A stretch of 20,390 nt of DNA from JAICLL01 sp035252155 (GTDB lineage Bacteria > Planctomycetota > Planctomycetia > Pirellulales > JAICIG01): NCBI GenBank assembly GCA_035252155.1, contig DATFDL010000541.1, positions 1 through 20,390 on the forward strand. Direction: 5' to 3'. The translations under genes were made by a program, and so were the position numbers. How positions within the stretch are numbered: the stretch's first letter is position 1; each line of letters begins with the position of its first letter. The notes beneath the pieces were generated by a model. It did not search any database. It saw only the letters and a program-made list of their open reading frames with translations, and was not told the DNA's origin. This document shows positions 10,199 through 18,104 of the stretch, one piece after another.

Positions 10199-11692
10199 TT
10201 AATGCCAAGCAAACTCGCCGGCTTGGGCGCTGGGCAGGTGAGTGACGCCCATCAGATATTTATCGACGGCACGAGCGGCTTCGCGGCCCTCGTGGATGGC
10301 CCAGACCACCAGCGATTGCCCGCGACGCATGTCGCCCGCCGCGAAGACGCCCTCGGCGCTGCTCATGAAGTTGGCGTCGCATTTGACGTTGCCGCGCGGA
10401 TCGAGCTCCAGGCCGAGCTCGTCGATCGCCCCACGCCGCTCCGGACCCAAAAAGCCCATTGCCAACAACACAAGCTGACTGGGCCACTCTCGGCTTGTGC
10501 CCTCAACCTCGCGGAAAGTCTGCCGACCGTGCTCATCGATATACCACTCGATGGTCACCGTCACCAGACTCTTCACGCGGCCTTGATCGTCGCCGCGAAA
10601 TTCTTTGGTCAAAATGCTCCAATGGCGATCGCAACCTTCTTCGTGCGAGCTGCTGGTGCGGAGCATCATCGTCCAATAGGGCCACGGCGAATGGACCGGC
10701 CGCTCGTCGCGTCGCGGAAAATGCCCCAAGTCGGGCGGCCTGTCGAGAAGCTCGAACTGCGTCACGCTCTTGGCGCCGTGCCGTTTCGAGGTGCCAGTGC
10801 AGTCGCTGCCGGTGTCGCCGCCGCCGATGATGATCACGTCTTTGCCCGTCGCCATGATCGAGACGTCGTCGGGCACGACGTCGCCCTGATTGCGTTTGTT
10901 TTGCTGTGGCAGGAATTCCATCGCGAAATGGACGCCACGCAAGTCGCGGCCGGGGATCGGCAGGTCCCGTGGCTGCGTGGCCCCGCTGGTGAGCAGGAGG
11001 GCATCGTAATTGGCCCGCAGCTCGGCCACCGGCACATCGACGCCCACGTTGGCTTTGCAGCGGAACTCGACGCCTTCGGCCTCAAGCTGCTTGATTCTCC
11101 GCCAGACGCGCGACTTTTCGAGTTTGAAGTCGGGAATGCCATACATCAACAGTCCGCCCGGCCGATCGGCCCGCTCGAAGACGGTCACCTGATGGCCGGC
11201 CCGATTAAGCTGTTGGGCCGCGGCCATCCCAGCCGGCCCAGAACCGACCACCGCCACCCGCTTGCCGGTGCGCGTCAGCGGCGGTTCGGGCACAATCCAG
11301 CCCTCGGCGAAGCCGCGATCGCCGATCGACATTTCGATCTCTTTGATCGCCACCGGATCTTCGTTGATGCCCAGCACGCAAGCCGCCTCACAGGGGGCCG
11401 GGCAGACGCGGCCGGTGAACTCTGGAAAATTGTTGGTGGCGTGCAGCCGATCCAGAGCGTCTCGCCACTGGTCGCGATACACCAGGTCGTTGAAGTCGGG
11501 AATGATGTTGCCCAGCGGGCAGCCCGTATGGCAAAACGGCACGCCGCAATCCATGCAGCGCGCGCCCTGCCGGCGCAGCTCGGCTTCGGGCAGCACCTTG
11601 ATGAACTCGTTGTAGTGCTTGATTCGCTCCTCCACGGGCTGGTTGTCGTGGTGCTTTCGCGAATACTGCATGAAACCCCGGATGTCACCCAT
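10199..11692 (-). CDS. gltD: glutamate synthase (NADPH) small subunit
   Basis: The beta subunit of glutamate synthase, which passes electrons from NADPH through FAD and iron-sulfur clusters to the GltB large subunit. The protein has 497 residues counted from the ATG at 11692. The N-terminal Cys clusters for 4Fe-4S are C46-x2-C49-x4-C54-x3-C58 and C97-x3-C101-x3-C105. The FAD-binding GSGPAG is at 150-155, GIPDFKLEK near 185, and the NADPH-binding IIIGGGDTGSDC at 287-298. The C-terminal AAGDMRRGQSLVVWAI is typical. The start at 11692 is preferred: MGDIRGFMQYSRK matches the family N-terminus and AAAGG lies 5 nt upstream. An alternative ATG at 11716 shares a base with the stop of the toxin gene (TGATG) and could allow translational coupling, adding eight residues. 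The gene is last in the lysR-gltB-parE-gltD cluster and converges on glgC. Confidence 0.96.
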   Translation of the reverse strand: MGDIRGFMQYSRKHHDNQPVEERIKHYNEFIKVLPEAELRRQGARCMDCGVPFCHTGCPLGNIIPDFNDLVYRDQWRDALDRLHATNNFPEFTGRVCPAPCEAACVLGINEDPVAIKEIEMSIGDRGFAEGWIVPEPPLTRTGKRVAVVGSGPAGMAAAQQLNRAGHQVTVFERADRPGGLLMYGIPDFKLEKSRVWRRIKQLEAEGVEFRCKANVGVDVPVAELRANYDALLLTSGATQPRDLPIPGRDLRGVHFAMEFLPQQNKRNQGDVVPDDVSIMATGKDVIIIGGGDTGSDCTGTSKRHGAKSVTQFELLDRPPDLGHFPRRDERPVHSPWPYWTMMLRTSSSHEEGCDRHWSILTKEFRGDDQGRVKSLVTVTIEWYIDEHGRQTFREVEGTSREWPSQLVLLAMGFLGPERRGAIDELGLELDPRGNVKCDANFMSSAEGVFAAGDMRRGQSLVVWAIHEGREAARAVDKYLMGVTHLPSAQAGEFAWH

Positions 11693-11715
11693 CTGAACCT
11701 TTAACCTCACCGCCA

Positions 11716-12024
11716 TCAGTTTTTTCGATGAATCCAATATGTCGGACGCCGCTTCGCATGAGCGATCGCCAGCACCACGAAGTCAGTGTTAATCCGCTCG
11801 TAAATCACGCTGTACGGAAACCTCTTTAATCGACACCGCCGAATCTCGCGATTGTTGCGAGGTCTTTCAATCCGCGCGAACCTGAACGGGTCTTTTTCAA
11901 TCGCTTCAAGTGCCGAATCGACGGCGGCAAGGAACTTGTCGCCCATTCCCGCACGCTGTGAGTTGTACCACCTTGCTGCTTCCAGCGCATCGGCTTCGGC
12001 TTCCGAAAGAAACCGCAGCTTCAC
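11716..12024 (-). CDS. type II toxin, RelE/ParE family
   Basis: A 102-residue ParE/RelE-superfamily toxin. ParE members poison DNA gyrase and RelE members cleave mRNA; this one looks more ParE-like. Visible family features are the N-terminal helix pair (LRFLSEAEADALEAARWYN, AGMGDKFLAAVDSALEAIEKDP), the RRCRLKRFPYSVIYE strand, and the C-terminal VVLAIAHAKRRPTYWIHR. The length is normal and no key segment is missing, so it seems intact. The start is a GTG at 12024-12022 that overlaps the gltB stop (GTGA, 4 nt), with GGCGGAG about 9 nt upstream. The frame stays open far upstream, but only as a shadow of gltB. No separate antitoxin gene is present. The C-terminus of GltB, immediately upstream, resembles the end of an antitoxin. 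The toxin sits between the two glutamate synthase subunit genes. Confidence 0.88.
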   Translation of the reverse strand: MKLRFLSEAEADALEAARWYNSQRAGMGDKFLAAVDSALEAIEKDPFRFARIERPRNNREIRRCRLKRFPYSVIYERINTDFVVLAIAHAKRRPTYWIHRKN

Positions 12025-12152
12025 GGTGATTGACTCCGCCGAAGCTGCGCGCGAATGTCGTCCATCGCTTCGCGCCAGTCTCGAGCTTGGTAATCGCCGC
12101 GATGCACAGCGTCGCTCCGGGCCAGGATCTCGCCGGCCCACGCGTCTTCTAC
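12021..12152 (-). other. antitoxin-like C-terminal extension of GltB
   Basis: GltB residues 1553-1595 (VEDAWAGEI...R...HRGDYQARDWREAMDDIRAQL) lie beyond the usual family end near FVKVMPSDYKRALAE. The pattern A-W-A-x-E-I-x-x-R, then a Gly about ten residues on, then a Trp and a charged helix matches the toxin-binding C-terminal half of short ParE-partner antitoxins (Unstab_antitox/TIGR02574 type). No ATG, GTG or TTG with a ribosome binding site is visible that would make it a separate antitoxin, and the N-terminal half of such an antitoxin is missing. The identification is by pattern, not by a search. Confidence 0.6.
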
Positions 12153-15100
12153 ATCGGAGTCGGAACCGTCCGCCGCGGCCAAGACGCCGACCGGCTCGCC
12201 GCGGTGGGCCTCGACGCTCGATTGCTTCTTGATCTCGGCCAAGGCCCGCTTGTAGTCGCTGGGCATCACCTTCACAAACTTCGCGGTCAATCGCGGCCAG
12301 TTGTCGAGCACGTAACGTCCGCGGGCGCTGTCGGTGTACTCCACATGCTTGCGAATCAGATCGTGGACCGTCTGCAAATCTTCCAGATCGGTCAGCTCTT
12401 CGAGTTCGACCATCTCGCGGTTCACCAGCCGGGGGAACGTGCCGTGTTCGTCGAGCACAAAGGCGATGCCGCCGCTCATGCCGGCGGCGAAGTTCCGCCC
12501 GGTCTCGCCCAGGATGACGGCCACGCCGCCAGTCATGTACTCGCAGCCGTGGTCTCCGACGCCCTCGACCACCGCCTTCGCTCCGCTGTTTCGCACACAG
12601 AACCGCTCGCCGGCGATGCCGCGCAGATAAACTTCGCCGCTGGTGGCGCCATACAACACCACGTTGCCCGCGATGATGTTTTCTTCGGCCACCAAGCTGC
12701 TGTCGCGCGGCGGATAGACGATCACCTTGCCGCCCGAGAGGCCCTTGGCGCAATAATCGTTCACATCGCCTTCGACGCGCACGGTGACGCCGGGCACGCC
12801 GAACGCCAGCAGGCTTTGTCCCGCCGTGCCGCGGAAGTTGAGCTGAATGGTGTCTTCGGGCAGACCGCGCGGCCCGTACCTCTTGGTGATTTCGCTCGAA
12901 AGGATCGTGCCCACCGTGCGGTTGACGTTGCGGATGGGCAGGTGATGAACGACCGGTTCGCTACCTTCGAGCGCCGGTCGGCAGAGATCCAAGAGCTTGG
13001 TCACGTCGAGCGACCGCTCGATGCCATGGTCCTGCTTCTCGGCGCAATACGTCTTGACGTGGGGCGGCGCCTCGGGCTTGTGCAAGATGGCCGAGAAATC
13101 GAGTCCGCGGGCCTTCCAATGCGCGATTGCCCGGCGCGTATCGAGCAGATCGACGCGGCCCACCATCTCGTTCACCCTGCGGAAGCCCAGCGACGCCATG
13201 ATCTCGCGCAGCCCCTCGGCCACCATGAAGAAAAAGTTGACCACATACTCGGGCTTACCCGCGAATTTCTTGCGCAGCTCGGGGTCTTGTGTGGCGACGC
13301 CCACCGGGCAGGTGTTCAAGTGGCACTTGCGCATCATGATGCAGCCCATCGTCACCAAGGCCGCGGTGGCGATGCCCCACTCTTCGGCGCCCAGCATGGC
13401 CGCGATGGCAATGTCGCGCGGCGTGCGCAACTGCCCATCCGTCTGCACGATGATCCGCCCCCGCAGGTCATTCTTCACCAGCACCTGGTGGGTCTCGGCT
13501 AGGCCCAATTCCCAGGGAATGCCGGCGTGCTTGATCGAGGTGTGCGGGCTGGCGCCGGTGCCGCCGTCGTGGCCGCTGATCAGCACCACGTCGCTTTTGC
13601 CTTTCGAGACGCCAGCCGCCACCGTGCCCACGCCTACCTCGGCCACCAGCTTCACACTGATTCGCGCGTCGCGGTTGGCGTTTTTCAGATCGTGAATGAG
13701 CTGAGCCAGGTCTTCGATGGAATAAATGTCGTGGTGCGGCGGCGGCGAAATCAGGCCCACCCCCGGCGTGCTGTGGCGGATGCGGGCAATCTCTTTGTCG
13801 ACCTTGTGGCCGGGCAACTGGCCACCCTCGCCAGGCTTGGCGCCTTGGGCCATCTTGATCTGCAATTCCTGCGCGCTGACCAGGTATTCGCTGGTGACGC
13901 CAAACCGCCCGCTAGCCACCTGTTTGATGGCGCTGGAGCGGCGGTCGCCGTTGGCGTCGGGCATGTAGCGCACCGGGTCTTCGCCGCCCTCGCCCGTGTT
14001 GCTCTTGCCGCCGATGCGGTTCATGGCGATGGCCAAGGTCTCGTGCGCTTCTTTCGAGATCGAACCATACGACATGGCGCCTGTGGCGAACCGCTTGACA
14101 ATCTCGGCGGCCGGCTCGACCTCTTCCAGCGGGATGGGCGTGCCCGGCTTGATCTCCAACAACCCGCGCAGGGTGAGCAATTGCCGTTCTTGGTTATCGA
14201 TCAGCTCGCAGTATTTTTTGAAATCGGCGGGGCTGTTCAACCGCGTGGCGTGTTGCAGCTTGGCGACCACTTCGGGGTTGAACAGGTGGGCCTCGCCCTT
14301 GCGCCGCCACTGATATTGTCCGCCCACGTCGAGCGCCAGGTTGCGCGGTACGCTCGTGCGCGGAAAGGCGCTTTCGTGCCAGCGGAGCGATTCTTCGGCG
14401 ATCGTCTCCAGCCCCACGCCTTCGATGCGGCTGGCGGTCCAGGTGAAATACTCGTCGATGAACGCGTGGTTTAAACCGATCGCTTCGAAGATCTGGGCGC
14501 CCTGATAGCTCTGCTGCGTCGAGATGCCCATCTTCGACATCACCTTGAGCAGTCCTTTGCCGACGGCCTTGATGAAATTCTTTTCGAGTTTTTCGAGCGG
14601 CTTGTCGGCCGGCAGGTAGCCCTCGCGCTGTATCTGGGCCAACGTGGCGAGCGCCAGATAGGGGTTCACCGCGCCGGCCCCGTAACCCGTGAGCAGGGCG
14701 AAGTGTTGCACCTCACGGGCATCGCCCGTCTCGACAATCAATCCACAACGCGTGCGGGTCTCTTCGCGGATCAGATGATGATGCACGCCGCTGGTGGCCA
14801 GCAGCGCGGGAATGGGCACCTGCTGGGCGTCGACGCCACGGTCAGAAAGCACCAGCAGCGTCACGCCGTCGGCGATGGCCTGCGTGGCCTCGGCCCGCAG
14901 CTCGTCCATCCGCCGCCGCATTCCCTCGGGCCCCGCGGCCCGCGGAAACAGCAACGACAGCGTGCGGGCCTTGAACCCCGGCCGATCGAGCGCCTTGATT
15001 TTGGCCAGCTCGGCGTTGGTCAGAATCGGCTGCTCGATGCGCAGCATCCGACAAAGATCGGGCGTCTCTTCCAGCAGATTGCCTTCCGACCCCAACGCGG

Positions 15101-16808
15101 TAATCAGCGAAGTGACGATCTCTTCGCGGATCGCGTCGAGCGGCGGATTAGTCACCTGGGCGAACAGTTGCTTGAAATAGTTGTAGAGCAACTGCGGCCG
15201 GTCCGAGAGCACGGCCAGCGGCGTGTCGTTACCCATCGAGCCGACCGGCTCTTGCCCATCGGCGGCCATCGGCGCCAGGAGAATCCGCAGGTCTTCCAAT
15301 GTGTAACCGAAGGCCCGTTGCAGGTAGGACAGGCTTTCCAGCCTGTCGTGATCCGCCGCGCGACCGTTGCCGTTCGCTTGGGCGAGGCCGTGGATGCTAC
15401 GCCCGTCAGGCTGGAAAGCCTGACCTACTTCGGGCAAATCGTCCAGCGTGAGTTGGTTTTCATTGAGCCACTGCCGATAGGGATGCTGCGAGGCCAGTTC
15501 ATGTTTGATTTCGTCGTCGCTGATGATCCGTCCTTGCGACGTATCGACCAGAAACATGCGACCGGGCCGCAACCGCCCCTTCGACTCGATTTCGCAGGGC
15601 GGGATGTCGAGCACGCCCGCCTCAGACGCCATGATCACCAGTCCGTCCTTCGTCACCCAATAGCGGCTGGGCCGCAGGCCGTTGCGGTCGAGCACGGCGC
15701 CGATCGACGTGCCATCGGTGAACGCCATCGAGGCCGGCCCGTCCCACGGCTCCATCAGGCAAGCCTGATATTCGTAGTAGGCTTTTTTCTCGTCGGTCAT
15801 GCTCTCGTGGTTGGCCCACGGTTCGGGAATGAGCATCGACATCGCCTGCGGCAGCGAGCGGCCGGTCACGACCAGCAGCTCGAGCACGTTGTCGAAGATG
15901 GCCGAATCGCTGGCCCCCGGCGTGCAGACGGGCAGAATCTTTTTCAGGTCGTCGCCAAACTTCTCACTGTGCAGCATGCTCCGCCGGGCGTGCATCCAAT
16001 TGACGTTGCCCCGGAGCGTGTTGATCTCGCCGTTGTGGGCCAGGTAGCGGAATGGCTGGGCCAGGTCCCAGGTGGGGAACGTATTGGTGCTGTAGCGTTG
16101 ATGCACCAGGGCCAGTGCTGAGACGTAGCGCCCGTCGGCCAGGTCGCCGTAGAACGGCTCGACCTGGTCGGCCAGCATCAACCCCTTGTAAACGATCACG
16201 CGCGACGACAACGTCGGCACGTAACAGTATTTTTTCTGAGCAAGCGAGCTTTCGCGCACCGCCGATTCGAGCTGCTTACGGATGACGTAGAGCTTCCATT
16301 CGAGCATGTCCGAGGGCGTGCCGTCGCCGCGAGCCACAAACACCTGCCGAATGACTGGCTCGACCTCGCGGGCCACGTAGCCGATGTGTTCGTTGTCGAT
16401 GGGCACGTCGCGCCAGCCCAGCAGCCGCTGCCCCTCGGCAGCCACCAGCTCGGCGAGCTTTTCTTCGCACCAGGTTCGTTGATCTCGGTCGGGCGGCAAA
16501 AACACTGTGCCGACGCCGTAATCGCCGGCCGCCGGCAACTTAATGCCGAGTTCTCCGCACTTGGCCTGGAAAAACTCGTGCGGGATCTGGGTGAGAATGC
16601 CGGCACCGTCGCCGGTCAAGGGATCGCAGCCGCAGGCGCCGCGGTGCGTCAGGTTGACCAGAATCTGCAACCCCGAACGCACGATGGTATGGCTTTTCTC
16701 GCCGCGCAGATTCACCACGAAGCCGACGCCGCAGGCGTCATGCTCATACGCTGGATCGTACAGGCCTTCGTGGGGCGGTAAACCAGGATTCTTCACAGCG
16801 TATTGCAT
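12021..16808 (-). CDS. gltB: glutamate synthase (NADPH/ferredoxin) large subunit, with insertion and C-terminal extension
   Basis: The alpha subunit of glutamate synthase: hydrolyses glutamine and passes ammonia to 2-oxoglutarate on FMN to give glutamate. The protein has 1595 residues, long for the family (about 1480-1530). After a 25-residue propeptide, the nucleophile Cys26 opens the class II amidotransferase domain (ACGVGFV). The central and FMN domains include GGEDPVRYM and LISGHDGGTGASP. The 3Fe-4S cluster Cys are C1156-x5-C1162-x4-C1167. A C-terminal Gly-rich beta-helix follows. The ATG at 16808 is chosen because GGAGG (16815-16819) lies 6 nt upstream; a GTG directly before it is too close. 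Two oddities: residues 461-495 are encoded by a palindromic repeat pair inserted in frame between LTLDDLPE and the conserved LQRAFGYTLEDL, and residues 1553-1595 resemble an antitoxin. The stop overlaps the toxin start by four bases. Translated just after lysR. Confidence 0.97.
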   Translation of the reverse strand: MQYAVKNPGLPPHEGLYDPAYEHDACGVGFVVNLRGEKSHTIVRSGLQILVNLTHRGACGCDPLTGDGAGILTQIPHEFFQAKCGELGIKLPAAGDYGVGTVFLPPDRDQRTWCEEKLAELVAAEGQRLLGWRDVPIDNEHIGYVAREVEPVIRQVFVARGDGTPSDMLEWKLYVIRKQLESAVRESSLAQKKYCYVPTLSSRVIVYKGLMLADQVEPFYGDLADGRYVSALALVHQRYSTNTFPTWDLAQPFRYLAHNGEINTLRGNVNWMHARRSMLHSEKFGDDLKKILPVCTPGASDSAIFDNVLELLVVTGRSLPQAMSMLIPEPWANHESMTDEKKAYYEYQACLMEPWDGPASMAFTDGTSIGAVLDRNGLRPSRYWVTKDGLVIMASEAGVLDIPPCEIESKGRLRPGRMFLVDTSQGRIISDDEIKHELASQHPYRQWLNENQLTLDDLPEVGQAFQPDGRSIHGLAQANGNGRAADHDRLESLSYLQRAFGYTLEDLRILLAPMAADGQEPVGSMGNDTPLAVLSDRPQLLYNYFKQLFAQVTNPPLDAIREEIVTSLITALGSEGNLLEETPDLCRMLRIEQPILTNAELAKIKALDRPGFKARTLSLLFPRAAGPEGMRRRMDELRAEATQAIADGVTLLVLSDRGVDAQQVPIPALLATSGVHHHLIREETRTRCGLIVETGDAREVQHFALLTGYGAGAVNPYLALATLAQIQREGYLPADKPLEKLEKNFIKAVGKGLLKVMSKMGISTQQSYQGAQIFEAIGLNHAFIDEYFTWTASRIEGVGLETIAEESLRWHESAFPRTSVPRNLALDVGGQYQWRRKGEAHLFNPEVVAKLQHATRLNSPADFKKYCELIDNQERQLLTLRGLLEIKPGTPIPLEEVEPAAEIVKRFATGAMSYGSISKEAHETLAIAMNRIGGKSNTGEGGEDPVRYMPDANGDRRSSAIKQVASGRFGVTSEYLVSAQELQIKMAQGAKPGEGGQLPGHKVDKEIARIRHSTPGVGLISPPPHHDIYSIEDLAQLIHDLKNANRDARISVKLVAEVGVGTVAAGVSKGKSDVVLISGHDGGTGASPHTSIKHAGIPWELGLAETHQVLVKNDLRGRIIVQTDGQLRTPRDIAIAAMLGAEEWGIATAALVTMGCIMMRKCHLNTCPVGVATQDPELRKKFAGKPEYVVNFFFMVAEGLREIMASLGFRRVNEMVGRVDLLDTRRAIAHWKARGLDFSAILHKPEAPPHVKTYCAEKQDHGIERSLDVTKLLDLCRPALEGSEPVVHHLPIRNVNRTVGTILSSEITKRYGPRGLPEDTIQLNFRGTAGQSLLAFGVPGVTVRVEGDVNDYCAKGLSGGKVIVYPPRDSSLVAEENIIAGNVVLYGATSGEVYLRGIAGERFCVRNSGAKAVVEGVGDHGCEYMTGGVAVILGETGRNFAAGMSGGIAFVLDEHGTFPRLVNREMVELEELTDLEDLQTVHDLIRKHVEYTDSARGRYVLDNWPRLTAKFVKVMPSDYKRALAEIKKQSSVEAHRGEPVGVLAAADGSDSDVEDAWAGEILARSDAVHRGDYQARDWREAMDDIRAQLRRSQSP
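15324..15428. repeat. inverted pair of 24-bp palindromes inside gltB
   Basis: Forward copy 15324-15347 (stem-loop GACAGGCT-TTCC-AGCCTGTC) and inverted copy 15405-15428 (GTCAGGCT-GGAA-AGCCTGAC) enclose 57 bp. The whole unit is 105 bp, or 35 codons, and is read in frame on the minus strand as VGQAFQPD, 19 linker residues, then DRLESLSY. Both stems are perfect, though they differ from each other by a paired change. The same element pair brackets 5329-5521. Confidence 0.92.
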
Positions 16809-16811
16809 CAC

Positions 16812-17837
16812 TTACCTCCGTCCATTCGCATGGGCGAGTATGGCCCCGCGCGGCGCCGCATAAGCGTCATCGCTTGCGCCCGTGTCGTTGCCATTACCGC
16901 TCGGCAGAAGCGGCGCGCCATTGCCACTTTCTCCGGGTGGCGCGGCGCGGCGAGCCTCGCGTTCGAGCAGCTCAATGAAGCGCTGGGCCGCAGCATTCAA
17001 CTCTTTGCCGCGCCGATGAATAATGCCCAACGGCCGCACCAGCTCGTCGGTATCCAACGGCACCGCACGGAGTGTGCCCGAAGCCACCTCGCGCGATACG
17101 GTTGGTTCCGGCAACAGGCCCACGCCGGCGTCGATCTCGATGGCCCGCTTGATCGTCTCGATATTATCAAATTCCATCACCACATGGACGGCCGCCTGGT
17201 GCAAGTGCAGCACGCGGTCGATCTCGCGGCGAATGGTCAGCTCGCTGTCGAAACCGATCATTTTTTGCCCGTCGAGTTCGCTCAGACTGACGCGGCGGCG
17301 AGCGGCCAGCGGGTGGGCCGGTGCGCAAACCAGCACCATCGGTTCCTCGCGCCAAGCGATGGCCTTAATGGTGCGCGACGACTTGGGATAGCTCACCAGC
17401 CCCAGATCGGCCAGGTCGTCTTCGACCGCCTGGTAAACGCGGTTGGGGTGCAGATATTCCAGCCGCACGTTGGCCTTGGGGTGCTGGGCCAAGAACTCCT
17501 GCGTATAGCGGTTCATGTGGTGCAGCCCGACCGAGTAGATCGAGGCCACCCGCAGCCGCCCGGCGACTTCTTCGTGCAGTGTCCGCACACGGTCTTCGAC
17601 GGCAAAATACCGCTCGACCACTTCGCGACAGCCCTCGTAATAGACTTCGCCTTCGGGCGTAAGTACGAAAGGCCGCTTCGAGCGGTCGATGAGCTTGACG
17701 CCCAGCCCTTCTTCCAACTGCTGCACGAGCTGGCTGGCGCCGGACTGCGAAATCTCATTCTCGTCGGCCGCGCGCGAAAAGCTGCGCTGCCGAACGACGT
17801 CGCAAAAGACTTTCAATCCCTTAAGCTGTACCGCCAT
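16812..17837 (-). CDS. LysR-type transcriptional regulator
   Basis: A 341-residue LysR-family DNA-binding regulator. The N-terminal winged helix-turn-helix covers residues 5-63 (LKGLKVFCDVVRQRSFSRAA, SQSGASQLVQQLEEGLGVKL, RPFVLTPEG). The substrate-binding domain spans about 90-295. The last 40 or so residues are an Ala/Gly/Asn-rich, probably disordered tail longer than usual. Its TAA stop lies inside the gltB Shine-Dalgarno, three bases before the alternative GTG and six before the gltB ATG, so the two genes are almost certainly co-transcribed. By context it probably controls glutamate synthase expression and its own. In many bacteria such regulators (for example GltC) are divergent from their target instead. 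The ATG at 17837 fits the family N-terminus, but no Shine-Dalgarno is visible before it. The effector cannot be told from sequence. Confidence 0.92.
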   Translation of the reverse strand: MAVQLKGLKVFCDVVRQRSFSRAADENEISQSGASQLVQQLEEGLGVKLIDRSKRPFVLTPEGEVYYEGCREVVERYFAVEDRVRTLHEEVAGRLRVASIYSVGLHHMNRYTQEFLAQHPKANVRLEYLHPNRVYQAVEDDLADLGLVSYPKSSRTIKAIAWREEPMVLVCAPAHPLAARRRVSLSELDGQKMIGFDSELTIRREIDRVLHLHQAAVHVVMEFDNIETIKRAIEIDAGVGLLPEPTVSREVASGTLRAVPLDTDELVRPLGIIHRRGKELNAAAQRFIELLEREARRAAPPGESGNGAPLLPSGNGNDTGASDDAYAAPRGAILAHANGRR

Positions 17838-17894
17838 CAGCGAAATAACGAAACCAAATAAAACGTGCGATTAGTATCGAGATGCGAGATGATA

Positions 17895-17923
17895 AGGTTA
17901 GTCGCTAGCATTTGAGCCGTCAA
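17895..17923 (-). promoter_or_regulatory. candidate promoter of lysR-gltB-parE-gltD
   Basis: On the minus strand TTGACG (17918-17923) and TAACCT (17895-17900) are 17 nt apart, about 60 nt ahead of lysR. The -35 is good (five of six) but the -10 is poor (three of six). Two GCTAGC hexamers (around 17904-17909 and 17924-17929) flank the -35 symmetrically and could be part of a regulator site. The surrounding bases 17838-18000 are more AT-rich than the genes and contain no open frame I can support. Confidence 0.3.
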
Positions 17924-18042
17924 GCTAGCACCGGCGAAAAATCAAAAATACTAATTCCAGGCCAACCCCCTGACGGACTGGTACGGTTGCCGTGTCGTCA
18001 TGGCGACTCAGGCCTCGTTTCCAGATACCCTTTACTGGAAAA

Positions 18043-18063
18043 ACAGAATAAATTCCGTTCTAC
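18043..18063 (-). repeat. single diverged copy of the 30-bp repeat core
   Basis: Read on the minus strand, these 21 bases match the first 21 bases of the repeat unit at 5395 with two mismatches (GTAGAACGGAATTtATTCtGT, lower case differing). It is in opposite orientation and 12.6 kb away, which shows the element is dispersed in the genome and not only locally amplified. Confidence 0.75.
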
Positions 18064-18069
18064 GACGGT

Positions 18070-18097
18070 TTGGCGGCCGGAGAAACCCGGGTATAGT
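18070..18097 (+). promoter_or_regulatory. candidate promoter of the 119-residue orphan gene
   Basis: TTGGCG (18070-18075) and TATAGT (18092-18097) are 16 nt apart; matches are four and five of six. Transcription would start about 18103-18105, which is at the ATG itself (18105), implying a leaderless mRNA. Confidence 0.4.
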
Positions 18098-18104
18098 AGA
18101 CGGC

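Noticed and set aside
10160..11704. Long plus-strand open frame (514 codons) opposite gltD
   Set aside because: It is the antisense shadow of gltD in GC-rich DNA. It has no ribosome binding site, no recognisable domain, and gltD on the other strand has every expected motif.
11716..12753. 345-codon minus-strand frame reading into the toxin
   Set aside because: Only its last 102 codons, from the GTG at 12024, show ParE sequence. The rest is a shadow of gltB in another frame, with Arg/Gly-rich low-complexity translation.
13527..14474. Large plus-strand frames opposite gltB (also 12030-13502 and 14703-16121)
   Set aside because: All are complementary shadows of gltB; their His/Arg/Ala-rich translations are typical of antisense frames of GC-rich genes.
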